This document shows positions 55,819 to 63,973 of a stretch of 64,000 bases of DNA, one piece after another (the first letter of the stretch is position 1; the number at the start of each line of letters is the position of its first letter). The position numbers and the translations under genes were made by a program. The stretch is taken from contig NZ_JABBCQ020000010.1 in assembly GCF_012844455.2 (NCBI RefSeq), positions 110,786 through 174,785 on the forward strand, given 5' to 3'. The notes below the pieces were generated by a model. It was given only the letters and a program-made list of their open reading frames with translations. It was not told the DNA's origin and did no database searches. The stretch is from Comamonas suwonensis. GTDB lineage: Bacteria > Pseudomonadota > Gammaproteobacteria > Burkholderiales > Burkholderiaceae_C.

Positions 55819-56460
55819 CTAGCTCTCTGAGACGTTGCTTGGATTGAAGGCTAGAGTGACCCCTAAGCCGATAAAGATGCTTCCAGATACCCAAGGTAAC
55901 CAGCGCTGGATACGAGGGGAGCGATTCAAGTATTGCCCTAGACTGCCTGCACACCAAGCCACAGGTGCATATGCAGCAAAAGCTATCACTGCAAATAGCA
56001 CGCCCAACATTAAGATTTGAAGCGTTGGATGCCCCAACTCTGCCTTGACGAACTGCGGCAGGAATGCAATAAAAAATAAAGCAGTTTTGGGATTTATTAC
56101 GCTGGCTACGATGCTTTGGCGGAGTACCTGTCCCCAGTGGTTTGTTTGTGAAGTGCCTGGTTGGCCCAGGCTCTGAGTGCCGCGATGAACAATGCTTGCT
56201 ATCCCCAGATAAACCAAATATGCCGCCCCAGCCAATCGCAAGATATCAAGCATCATTGGATGTGCTGCAAGGAATGCGGCAAGACCTAGTGCAACAAGTA
56301 GCGTCTGAATTAAGTCCCCTATCAGATAGCCAATAGTTGTTACAAACGCCATTTTTTTTCCCATGTTTACGCCACGGCTGACGATGGCCAACATATCTGG
56401 TCCAGGCACAACAAGAAGCAAGAGTGAGGCTGTAAAAAAGAGAGCGTAACTTTCCAACAT
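55819..56460 (-). CDS. LysE/RhtB-family exporter
   Basis: A 213-residue membrane protein with six hydrophobic segments and the family N-terminus LLLVVPGPDMLAIVSRGV plus GKKMAFVTTIGYLIGD. RhtB-type proteins export amino acids such as threonine or homoserine lactone; the substrate is unknown. Gene-like codon use is more AT-rich than the chromosome. The start ATG at 56460 lacks a strong ribosome binding site. Confidence 0.85.
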   Translation of the reverse strand: MLESYALFFTASLLLLVVPGPDMLAIVSRGVNMGKKMAFVTTIGYLIGDLIQTLLVALGLAAFLAAHPMMLDILRLAGAAYLVYLGIASIVHRGTQSLGQPGTSQTNHWGQVLRQSIVASVINPKTALFFIAFLPQFVKAELGHPTLQILMLGVLFAVIAFAAYAPVAWCAGSLGQYLNRSPRIQRWLPWVSGSIFIGLGVTLAFNPSNVSES

Positions 56461-56686
56461 GCAGAAATCTCAAATGCAAAGCTGGAGCCTACCAAATCGG
56501 TGCTTAAGCCTTGTCCTTGGTGCTGAGAAACACGTTTTTATCTAACTGGCATGTCTGCTATGGGTCGATAACGCCCCTTCATATCAGATGAGAGCGGACC
56601 TTGAGCTCCATCTTGGCTGCTTGCCCTCACTGTCAGCTACACACCAGAAACCAGCCAGTGAGGATTAGCTGACGATGTACTCGGGA

Positions 56687-56697
56687 TGACTGCTATC
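56687..56697. repeat. TGACTGCTATC repeat copy
   Basis: Fourth copy of the TGACTGCTNTC motif found only in accessory spacers here. The spacer 56461-56801 contains no supported gene. Confidence 0.4.
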
Positions 56698-56801
56698 TGG
56701 CTGAAACCGGCAGTTCGGGCAGCCAACATGAACCTCCGCAATCGCTGCACAGCTGCCGTTGCCTTGTGCGAGCAGGTTCTTCACACCAGATGGACGGCGC
56801 A

Positions 56802-57794
56802 TCAAAGCAGGCTTGGTATAGCCCGCTGTGTGGTTCTGCGTATGTACTTGACCAGCGTCACATCTGACTTGTGCCCCGTCTGCTCGCGTATCTGCCACGG
56901 CTGCAATCCTTGTTCGGCTGCACTGGTGCAGTAGCCAGCTCTCAAGCTGTGGCCGCTGATGTGCTTGGCATCTACGCCAGCTTGTGCTACGGCGGCTTTT
57001 GCGATGAGAGCTACAGACTGGGCTGACAGTCCTTGGCTGGCAATCTGGCCGTGGCGGTTTACTGCTCTAAAAACATAGCCTTCATGGATGCCAGCGACAG
57101 TCAGCCAATGAAGCAGGGCAGTGACAGGGCAGTGTGTGCCAGTCGCGCGTGGAATGAACACTGTGCGCCCGCGCCGCTCTTGATCTGTTTTGCTGATCGG
57201 TAGCTCAATCTCAATGCCGCTGGCTGAGGGATGCAGGTGCTCCATACGAATCTTCACCAGTTCAGAGCGCCGCATTGCAGAAGCAAAGCCCACCAGCAGC
57301 AATGCCTGATCACGTGCTGCTTTGACCGGCATCTGGCGGTGCTCCATGAAAGCTAGTGCGGCTAGCAGGTCTTCCTTGATCAGTGGCTTCACTTGCCGCT
57401 GTTTGGTGCTCAGCGTGCGGCGTATGCCTTGCATGACTTGCTTGACGATCTCGCTACGGGCCGGGGAGGGATGCTTTTGCTGCAAGTGCGCTTTATGTAT
57501 GGCTGTGACGCGGCGCGTCAACGTAGCAACCGCCAAGCCTGCATTCGCAAACTCTGCCAAGTATTTCGCTAATCGCTTGGGTGTACAGGGAATGCTGCCG
57601 CCATGTGTCAAGAAATGCCGCACATCAGACGCATAAGCACGTTTTGTGGAGCTGGATTGGCTGGCATCTATATATTCTTGAACAGTGTTGCAGTTAAATG
57701 TTTTGATTGATTTGTTTTTCCTTAGAGTTTTCTGCTTTGTTTTTTGAGGGCGCGATTTATCCTCTGCCAAAGCGGTTGAACGTTGTTTACTCAT
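56802..57794 (-). CDS. tyrosine recombinase (second, XerC/D-like)
   Basis: A 330-residue recombinase with a SAM-like N-terminal domain (SSTKRAYASDVRHFLTHGG) and a catalytic domain. Catalytic residues: Arg in FASAMRRSELVKI, HxxR in GHSLRAGYC, His in QTGHKSDVTLV and the nucleophile Tyr in KYIRRT. It lacks the arm-binding domain of the guaA integrase, so it serves a different site. The Lys-rich first 30 residues are unusual. The ATG at 57794 is chosen over an upstream extension of 80 non-conserved-looking residues. Confidence 0.85.
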   Translation of the reverse strand: MSKQRSTALAEDKSRPQKTKQKTLRKNKSIKTFNCNTVQEYIDASQSSSTKRAYASDVRHFLTHGGSIPCTPKRLAKYLAEFANAGLAVATLTRRVTAIHKAHLQQKHPSPARSEIVKQVMQGIRRTLSTKQRQVKPLIKEDLLAALAFMEHRQMPVKAARDQALLLVGFASAMRRSELVKIRMEHLHPSASGIEIELPISKTDQERRGRTVFIPRATGTHCPVTALLHWLTVAGIHEGYVFRAVNRHGQIASQGLSAQSVALIAKAAVAQAGVDAKHISGHSLRAGYCTSAAEQGLQPWQIREQTGHKSDVTLVKYIRRTTQRAIPSLL

Positions 57795-58153
57795 GAGAGT
57801 TGTCTTTCTATTTAATGGTAATTGCGATTTATCGCTACCTAGAATCAGATAGGCGATTGAAGGGCTTGGCGAGTACGTGCCGGCGCAGCAAGTTGTTGCA
57901 CTCAGTGAGTGCCTTGCCGTTTGTAGAGGTGTGGCTGAGACACTGGATTGCAGTGCAGATGCACTGGCTTTTTTGTAATTTACACAGCGACTCGCATTTG
58001 GATTTATAACTTCGCGACATTTAGTTTTCGACAATGTTGCAAAATTAATAAAATACAGTATTTTTTTGGTCTTTTGTATATAATAACACCATGCATTAAT
58101 TAATCAAATTTTCTGATGAATTTATGTATCAGTAAATATCGCTGATTTTTATT

Positions 58154-58858
58154 ATGTGCACAGAGCATTATTCGATGAATCACTGCCTGATTCCCGAGTT
58201 GAATCACCCGAGCAATTTGGCATTTCGCCGCCACCACCGCATCGTGCTGCTGCAGCGCTTGTTGCCGGTTCTGGCCGACATGCTCAGTGCGGAGCAGCTG
58301 GTTGATGTGTCGAGTGAGCTGGAGATGCTGTACTGGCCAGCACTGGGACGTGCGCAAAGTCCGTGCTTCTTTGAAGTGCCTGCGTTTCTTGGCTCCGTGA
58401 CCCCGGATCAGCCGATGGAGCCTGCGGTGGTGTTCGAGCGCTTGATGGCGTTGCCGTGTCCACCGTTGCCGTTGGATGTGGCCCCGGTGGCTTGCAACTT
58501 GGAGCGTCTGGGCAAGCAGCTGGATTTGTCAGCTGTTGAGCAACTGCATCTGCTGTGCGCTTATCTGAATTACGGCGGTGGCGCGTGGCCGTATCTGCAG
58601 TTGCCAGAGCGTTCGCAGCGCGCGTTGCTGGCCGCATGGTGGGCCACCGATCTGGCTGCGGTCAACGCCACGCTGAATGGCCGGTTGGGCACGCTGCGCT
58701 TGCTGGAGCTGCCAAGCTGGCAGAACTCTGATGGCACGCAATCGCTGTGCTGCACATTGGCGGCGCTGCTGCCCATGTCTGCGGATGTGGTGCGGATTGT
58801 GAGCCAACACCATGCGACCTATGCCGCGTTGCTGAATGCACTTCAACAGCTGCCGTAG
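58154..58858 (+). CDS. orphan protein of the C39-peptidase cassette
   Basis: A 234-residue Leu-rich, probably soluble helical protein, opening MCTEHYSMNHCLIPELNHP. Residues about 155-175 include YLNYGGGAWPYLQLPE. I do not recognise a family. The start may also be the ATG eight codons downstream (58175). It is transcribed divergently from the recombinase across a 360-base AT-rich spacer (57795-58153) that should hold its promoter, and ends at its own terminator. Linked by position to the peptidase genes. Confidence 0.65.
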   Translation: MCTEHYSMNHCLIPELNHPSNLAFRRHHRIVLLQRLLPVLADMLSAEQLVDVSSELEMLYWPALGRAQSPCFFEVPAFLGSVTPDQPMEPAVVFERLMALPCPPLPLDVAPVACNLERLGKQLDLSAVEQLHLLCAYLNYGGGAWPYLQLPERSQRALLAAWWATDLAAVNATLNGRLGTLRLLELPSWQNSDGTQSLCCTLAALLPMSADVVRIVSQHHATYAALLNALQQLP

Positions 58859-58914
58859 CACGCCTGCACTGGCGGTGTGAAGTCACTGCCACTTTGAATT
58901 CTTGATCTCTTCAT

Positions 58915-58939
58915 GGACCGCTTTGACGGTCCTTTTTTT
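58915..58939 (+). terminator. terminator after the orphan gene
   Basis: GGACCG/CGGTCC stem, CTTTGA loop, seven T. It separates the orphan from the next two-gene unit. Confidence 0.85.
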
Positions 58940-59046
58940 ATCCGTTTCCACGCATGCGGAGGACAGTGCTCGCCCATGTGGGGCAGCGGTGTCGGTGGTT
59001 CGCGCGTGGAGTTCTTGCGTCTGACGTTCAACCAAGGAGTAATTCC

Positions 59047-59418
59047 ATGTCAGCAAATTCTTCTCAACCCACAGCAGCTCGCCGCATGACGTTGATGAGC
59101 AATGCCCCACGCTTTGCGCTGGGCCAGATGGTCGCAACACCAGGTGCTTTGGCGCTGCTGGAGCAAACCGGCTTTAGTGCGCTGGCATTGATCTCACGCC
59201 ATGTGCACGGTGACTGGGGCGACTGCTGCGTCGAAGACAAAGCTACCAATGAGCTGTCGGTCCAGCAGGGCATGCGTGTGATGAGTGTCTACCGACTGGT
59301 GGACGCCGAAAGACTGCAGCAGACGCCGCAAGACAAGCGCAGCTGCTTGCCCACGATCTGGATCATCACCGAAGCCAATCGCAGCGTGACCACGCTGCTC
59401 TTGCCGGAAGACTACTGA
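59047..59418 (+). CDS. small conserved mobile-element protein
   Basis: A 123-residue protein. The conserved core FALGQMVATPGALALLEQTG, ISRHVHGDWGDCCVEDKATN, RVMSVYRLVD and IWIITEANRSVTTLLLPEDY resembles a family I recall from plasmids and integrative elements, with no known activity. A strong AAGGAG precedes the ATG. Its TGA overlaps the ATG of the peptidase-like gene (TGATG), so the two are translationally coupled. Function unknown. Confidence 0.75.
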   Translation: MSANSSQPTAARRMTLMSNAPRFALGQMVATPGALALLEQTGFSALALISRHVHGDWGDCCVEDKATNELSVQQGMRVMSVYRLVDAERLQQTPQDKRSCLPTIWIITEANRSVTTLLLPEDY

Positions 59419-60149
59419 TGGTGGCACGTGCATCTGGAACCACCTACGGTTTTCAGCGCGTGCATGCGGCATTGCAGACCGGCCATGTGCTGACCGTACA
59501 GCAACAGCGCCAAGAGCCGGTGCGCTGCTTCATGCAGCAGTCCATGCTCGATGGCGCTTGTGGCACGCATGTGTTGGCCATGATCTTGGTGATCTTCGAT
59601 CTGGCCAAGGCCTCCGCCATGCACGACATGAGCCAGCGCAAGCATGGAGTGGCGGCTGCGGTCTGGAAAGCCTTCGGCCCCAAGTACTTTGCTGGCATTT
59701 ACGCCAAAGAGTGGGCTGAACTGGTCAACAGCTTGGCTTTGCCACTGAAGCTGACGGCCAAGTACGGAGCCGCAGAGCATGTAGATCGGCATGCATTGGA
59801 CTGGCTGATGCGTGGTGAGTTGGTGGCGCTGGCTTTTGCATCGGTCAAGCATCAACGTACCAGGCATTGGGCGCTGGCAGTCGGCGTGGAAGGCATCGCA
59901 ACTGGATCAAAGCACCAACCGCAGCGCATCTTGTTGCTGGACCCTGGCGGTGGCGAACCGAGCTTCCAAGCATTCAATGCACGGCTGCGATTGCCGACCA
60001 CGGGCCTTGGCAGTCGTCGCGCCAAACAAGTGCATCTGCCGGCTGATGATGCCAAGCCATGGACAGTGTTCTGGCACTACGAGTCCGAATCGTGGTCTGC
60101 GGAGTTGGTGCGGCTGCTGGCAGCGGTGCGCGTGCGCAAGCTGCAGTGA
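59418..60149 (+). CDS. C39-like (papain-fold) cysteine peptidase, putative
   Basis: A 243-residue protein with a complete candidate triad in C39 order: Gln in CFMQQSMLDGACGTHVLAMI (oxyanion Gln40/41), nucleophile Cys48, His150 in RTRHWALAVG, and Asp175 in ILLLDPGGG. C39 peptidases process double-glycine leaders, but no ABC transporter or leader peptide is adjacent and no signal peptide is seen, so it should act in the cytoplasm. It could instead be a transglutaminase- or deamidase-like relative. Coupled to the preceding gene; the XRE gene ends 6 bases beyond it, convergent. Confidence 0.68.
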   Translation: MVARASGTTYGFQRVHAALQTGHVLTVQQQRQEPVRCFMQQSMLDGACGTHVLAMILVIFDLAKASAMHDMSQRKHGVAAAVWKAFGPKYFAGIYAKEWAELVNSLALPLKLTAKYGAAEHVDRHALDWLMRGELVALAFASVKHQRTRHWALAVGVEGIATGSKHQPQRILLLDPGGGEPSFQAFNARLRLPTTGLGSRRAKQVHLPADDAKPWTVFWHYESESWSAELVRLLAAVRVRKLQ

Positions 60150-60154
60150 CTGGC

Positions 60155-60550
60155 CTATGCCTTAGAGCTTTTGGCGCGGTGATCGGTGTCGACCGCTTTG
60201 GATGGCACTGGAATTTTTTCGGCATGCGCCTGGTTGCGGCGGCGCAGTTCACCGCCTTGCGATGCTGGTGGCAGCGTGGCCGTCACGCCATCAAAGAGCT
60301 CTGCCAGCGTGATGCCCAAGCAATGGCACAGCGTGGCGAGTGTGAGCAGCGATGGATTGATGTGGCCGTTCTCCAGCTTGGAGATGCGCGAGCGTTCCAC
60401 CTCGGCCTCATGCGCCAATTGTTCTTGCGACTTTTGCGCCAGCTCGCGGTAGCTGCGCAGCTTGGCCCCCAGTGCCTTGGTGACGGCATTGGGAAGCTTC
60501 ACCACTGGCGTGGTGCTCAGCTGCGGCGGGGCGGACTCCTTGGCTTTCAT
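60155..60550 (-). CDS. XRE-family regulator
   Basis: A 131-residue repressor-like protein with a Cro/C1 HTH at about residues 28-85 (LRSYRELAQKSQEQLAHEA; VERSRISKLENGHINPSLLTLA). It has a Pro/Gln-rich N-terminal leader and a basic C-terminal tail. The ATG at 60550 has no clear ribosome binding site; an upstream TTG near 60603 is possible. It converges on the peptidase gene and diverges from the lipoprotein, with an inverted repeat between starts. Confidence 0.82.
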   Translation of the reverse strand: MKAKESAPPQLSTTPVVKLPNAVTKALGAKLRSYRELAQKSQEQLAHEAEVERSRISKLENGHINPSLLTLATLCHCLGITLAELFDGVTATLPPASQGGELRRRNQAHAEKIPVPSKAVDTDHRAKSSKA

Positions 60551-60591
60551 GGCCGCAGAGGGTCTGCCAATGTGCTTTTTGAGCCAACGTC

Positions 60592-60628
60592 TTATACGAC
60601 ACAATGCTTTAAGATTTGAGTCGTATAA
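60592..60628. promoter_or_regulatory. inverted-repeat operator between XRE and lipoprotein genes
   Basis: TTATACGAC (60592-60600) and GTCGTATAA (60620-60628), perfect 9-bp arms 19 bases apart. Each arm carries a TATAA that could serve as a -10 element for one of the two divergent genes, which would place the operator over both promoters. Confidence 0.65.
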
Positions 60629-60654
60629 AACACATAAAACAGGAGAGAGAAGTA

Positions 60655-61773
60655 ATGAGAAAAACTCTAATGAGTGGCGCATGCGCGGCTGCAGCCGTGC
60701 TTGCTGGATGTGGCAGCAAGACGCCAACTTGTGCGGATGCGGAGACAGTTAGCTTGGTCAAACAGATATACCAGCAGCAGTTTGACAAGCAGCACAAGGA
60801 CATGAGCGAAGAGCGCCAAAAGCGCGTCCAGTTCACGGTCAAGGACACCGCTGTTACTCTGGAGAACATCACCACCGACGCCAGCAATCCCGACACTGGA
60901 AAAGCTATGTGCTCGGCACAGCTGACAACCGTCATGCCGGAAGATGCTGTGAAAGCCGAGCCGCAGATGGAGCAATACATGCGGGCCATCTACGAACGGC
61001 AAGGTGCTGTATTGGATGGCACCAAGCTTCGTGGCCAAGTGACATACACCGTGCAGCGCACCGAAGACACCGGGGTATTGCAAGTGGCACTTAACGGCTT
61101 CATGCCTTTCATGGGCTACTTCCATGACATAGCCATGGATCGCTATGACCGTATGCTGCGCGCACAAGCAGCAGCAAAGAAGTCAGTCGAGGCTCAAATG
61201 TCTGCCGCACCATCTGCCAGCATGACTGAGATGGAAGCCGAGACCGAAGGAGCACCTTCGGAGCCTGCACCGTCAGCTGCACCACCACAGCAGCCACAAG
61301 CGACGATCAACGAGCAAATCCAAGCCGCGCAGCCTGTACCTGGCCAGACAGCTGCAGTGCCCACGCTGTGTTCAGCCGACGAGACCCCGGTGTTTGCCTG
61401 CTCGACCGGCAAAAAGCGTGCATCGCTGTGCATGGCCAGCAGCGGTAGTCAGCTGACGTACCGACTGGCCCCGCTGGACGCAGCGCCAGAGATGGTCTAC
61501 CCGGCGAATGCTGCGACTGCAAGCACCGCGTTCAAACAGGGCACGCACACTGGCTCCACTGCGCAGGCACTGCCTTATGTATCGTTTGACAAGGGCAACT
61601 ACCGCTATGTCGTGTATGGCCGGACAACCACGGAGCAAGGCATCTTGGTAGAGCAAAGTGGCAAGCGCATTGCAGACCTGCACTGCCAAGGGGAGCGACT
61701 GTCTGAGCTGGGCATGTCGAAGATGCAAAGTTTGAGTCTGAATCAAGACACGCGACCGTTGCAGCTCCCATAA
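60655..61773 (+). CDS. lipoprotein of the accessory cassette
   Basis: A 372-residue protein with a lipoprotein signal (MRKTLMSGACAAAAVLAGC; lipobox LAGC, Cys19). After the lipobox come a mostly helical domain with Gln-rich segments, a Pro/Ala/Gln-rich linker (about residues 185-230), and a C-terminal Cys-containing domain (TLCSADETPVFACSTGKK; ASLCMAS) opening with a pattern also seen in small secreted proteins. The ribosome binding site is AGGAGAG. Expression is likely under the XRE repressor. Confidence 0.78.
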   Translation: MRKTLMSGACAAAAVLAGCGSKTPTCADAETVSLVKQIYQQQFDKQHKDMSEERQKRVQFTVKDTAVTLENITTDASNPDTGKAMCSAQLTTVMPEDAVKAEPQMEQYMRAIYERQGAVLDGTKLRGQVTYTVQRTEDTGVLQVALNGFMPFMGYFHDIAMDRYDRMLRAQAAAKKSVEAQMSAAPSASMTEMEAETEGAPSEPAPSAAPPQQPQATINEQIQAAQPVPGQTAAVPTLCSADETPVFACSTGKKRASLCMASSGSQLTYRLAPLDAAPEMVYPANAATASTAFKQGTHTGSTAQALPYVSFDKGNYRYVVYGRTTTEQGILVEQSGKRIADLHCQGERLSELGMSKMQSLSLNQDTRPLQLP

Positions 61774-61885
61774 ATCCGCAGCAGTGGCATTCAAGCCTCA
61801 ATCATGCCCGTTTGTGCCGTGCCGACTTGCTCAGCCAGTGCTGCCAAGGGCATGATTTCAGAAAAATAGAGAAAGAGAGGGAGAC

Positions 61886-62692
61886 ATGATCTCCAAGCCT
61901 ATTGCTCCAGCCTTCAAGCACCTCTGGCGAAGCTTCTGTGCAGGTGCGGCTTTAATGGCCGCGACATTTGCAGTACATGCCCAGGGCTCCACATTCAAGC
62001 TTCCGACTCGCGAAGGGGTGAGCACCACGGTGTTTTGGGAAGCGACTCCGGATGCCAAAGCCACGGTGCTGCTGTTTCCCGGTGGTGGCGGTGGCTATGG
62101 GAGGGTGGAAAACGGCAAAGCCACTAGCAGCAATTTTTTGGTGCGCTCAGCGCCGTACTTCACAGCCAACGGCTTCAATGTGGCAATCCTTGGCCGCCCC
62201 AACGGCAAGGAGCTGGACTTTGCGGACAGAGTCACGGCCGAGCACATGACGGACCTCGCCAAAGTGCTGGAGTTCGTGAAGCAAAAAAGCGACCGTCCTG
62301 TCTGGCTCGTTGGCACCAGCCGGGGCACGGTGTCAGCGACGGCCATGGCGATCAAGGTGCCCGATCCGGCCATCGCCGGCCTGGTGCTGACCTCCAGCAT
62401 CGTGCGCTATGCCACCCCTGGTGCTGTGCCGCTCCAGGACCTGAAAGCCATCCAAATGCCGGTGCTGGTCTACCACCATGCCAAGGATGCCTGCAGGCAC
62501 TGCCAGCCGGTGGAAACGTCCTGGATTCTCAAGGGGCTGAGCAATGCGCCCGTCAAGAAACTGATGATGGTGGATGGCGGCTCCGACCCCACTGGCGATG
62601 AATGCGATGCGCAGCACTGGCATGGCTTTATCGGCATGGAGCGTGAAGCGGTGGATCAGATCGCAGGCTGGATCAGAAATCCAGTGAACTAA
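61886..62692 (+). CDS. exported alpha/beta hydrolase
   Basis: A 268-residue hydrolase with a signal peptide (about 1-32, ending AVHAQ). The oxyanion loop is LLFPGGGGGYG, the nucleophile elbow VGTSRG is at about residue 143, and the likely His is in DAQHWHGFIG near residue 250. Two Cys in ACRHCQ could form a disulfide. Substrate unknown. A GAGGGAGAC ribosome binding site precedes the ATG. About 100 bases upstream of the serine hydrolase, same strand. Confidence 0.82.
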   Translation: MISKPIAPAFKHLWRSFCAGAALMAATFAVHAQGSTFKLPTREGVSTTVFWEATPDAKATVLLFPGGGGGYGRVENGKATSSNFLVRSAPYFTANGFNVAILGRPNGKELDFADRVTAEHMTDLAKVLEFVKQKSDRPVWLVGTSRGTVSATAMAIKVPDPAIAGLVLTSSIVRYATPGAVPLQDLKAIQMPVLVYHHAKDACRHCQPVETSWILKGLSNAPVKKLMMVDGGSDPTGDECDAQHWHGFIGMEREAVDQIAGWIRNPVN

Positions 62693-62788
62693 GCCAACAA
62701 GGCTGTCCACGTCACTCGTCTTCGCTGGCTCAGCGGATGTGCCGGTGGGCAAGCCTCTATCCAAAAGCAAAGATAACAAGAGAGCAAC

Positions 62789-63973
62789 ATGAACACAAAG
62801 CGTTGTATGCACACGCTGACGGCCACTGCAATCGCCGTGCTGTCGGCCTTCTCGGTGCAGTTCGGTTATGCACAGAACAACCCTGTGGCCGGTAACGGCG
62901 GAGCTTCCGCACCAGACGATTGGCTACTGACGCCCAAAGGGCCAAAGTGGTGGTATCAAACCATCCCGAGTCCGCAGCCTAAAGCGTTGAACGTCAGATC
63001 AGCCAAAGCGGCTGAGCAAACCGTCATCAATGAAGCCCGCACGCTGATGGCCAATCGTCCGGCCAAGGCTTTTGCATTGCTTGATGGTGACAACGTGCTG
63101 CACACCGAATTCAAAGCGCCCGCCGATGCCAATTCATTGTTTTTTGGCTTCTCGATGGGGAAGACGGTCACAGCCATGGCAGTTGGTCGAGCCATTTGCG
63201 CTGGCAAGCTCAGTCTGCAAACCAAAGCCAGTGAGTTGATACCGAAATTACAGGGCAAGGCTCTTGGCGAAGCGACAGTCCATGATCTGTTGCGCATGTC
63301 GTCCGGCACGGCCCAGATCAATGCGGACAGCACCATTTGGAACAAGGAGCAGGTTCAAGACTGGAGAGTCGGTCTGCTGAACCTGGAGGACCTGGTTTCG
63401 TCAGACCCAGTGACGCAAGCTGCCCGTGGTGTGTTCTCGACATACAAACCAGGCGAAGTCTTTGCATACAAGTCCACCGACCCCCTGACGCTGGGTATCA
63501 TGGTCAGCCGCGCTACGAACACGCCTTGGAACCAGTGGATTCAGGAGCAAGTCCTCAATCCTATGGGGGCAGCGCATGCTGGTCTCTACGTCCAAGATCG
63601 GGCGCAGAACGGTCTTGCAGATTCCGGCATGCGCTTGCGCCTTGAAGACTGGATGCGCTTTGCGGTGTGGGTCAAAGAATCATCCAAGCAGCAAGACTGC
63701 TTTGGTGACTTCGTGCGCACAGCCATGAGCAAGCAAATCGCCAATGGCACAACACCGGCCACGCGCAAGAACGGCAAGCTGTTTGCCAGCTACGGCTACC
63801 TCACTTGGACCGACAACGACATTGCGCCGAACACGGCATGGGCTGTCGGTTGGGGTGGTCAGCGTATCGGTTGGAACAAGGGTAACGATCGCATGGTGCT
63901 GGTTTTTTCCAACGAGGAAGCTTGGCTGGGCGATGCTTATGTACTGGCTAAGAACTGGGGGCAGTTGCAATAA
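62789..63973 (+). CDS. exported serine hydrolase (class C beta-lactamase fold)
   Basis: A 394-residue protein with a signal peptide (about 1-29, ending GYAQ). The SxxK motif SMGKTVTAMAVG is near residue 120, a Tyr-x-Ser/Asn element YKSTDPLTLG lies near 230, and a late Gly-rich GWGGQRIGW replaces the HKTG-like box near 355. These features fit the beta-lactamase-related (penicillin-binding-like) esterases rather than a true beta-lactamase. It ends 27 bases before the window edge; complete. Confidence 0.85.
   Translation: MNTKRCMHTLTATAIAVLSAFSVQFGYAQNNPVAGNGGASAPDDWLLTPKGPKWWYQTIPSPQPKALNVRSAKAAEQTVINEARTLMANRPAKAFALLDGDNVLHTEFKAPADANSLFFGFSMGKTVTAMAVGRAICAGKLSLQTKASELIPKLQGKALGEATVHDLLRMSSGTAQINADSTIWNKEQVQDWRVGLLNLEDLVSSDPVTQAARGVFSTYKPGEVFAYKSTDPLTLGIMVSRATNTPWNQWIQEQVLNPMGAAHAGLYVQDRAQNGLADSGMRLRLEDWMRFAVWVKESSKQQDCFGDFVRTAMSKQIANGTTPATRKNGKLFASYGYLTWTDNDIAPNTAWAVGWGGQRIGWNKGNDRMVLVFSNEEAWLGDAYVLAKNWGQLQ

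Noticed and set aside
59418..60149. Reading the C39-like protein as a bacteriocin-processing transporter
   Set aside because: It has no membrane segments or ABC ATPase domain, and no double-glycine leader peptide is encoded nearby.
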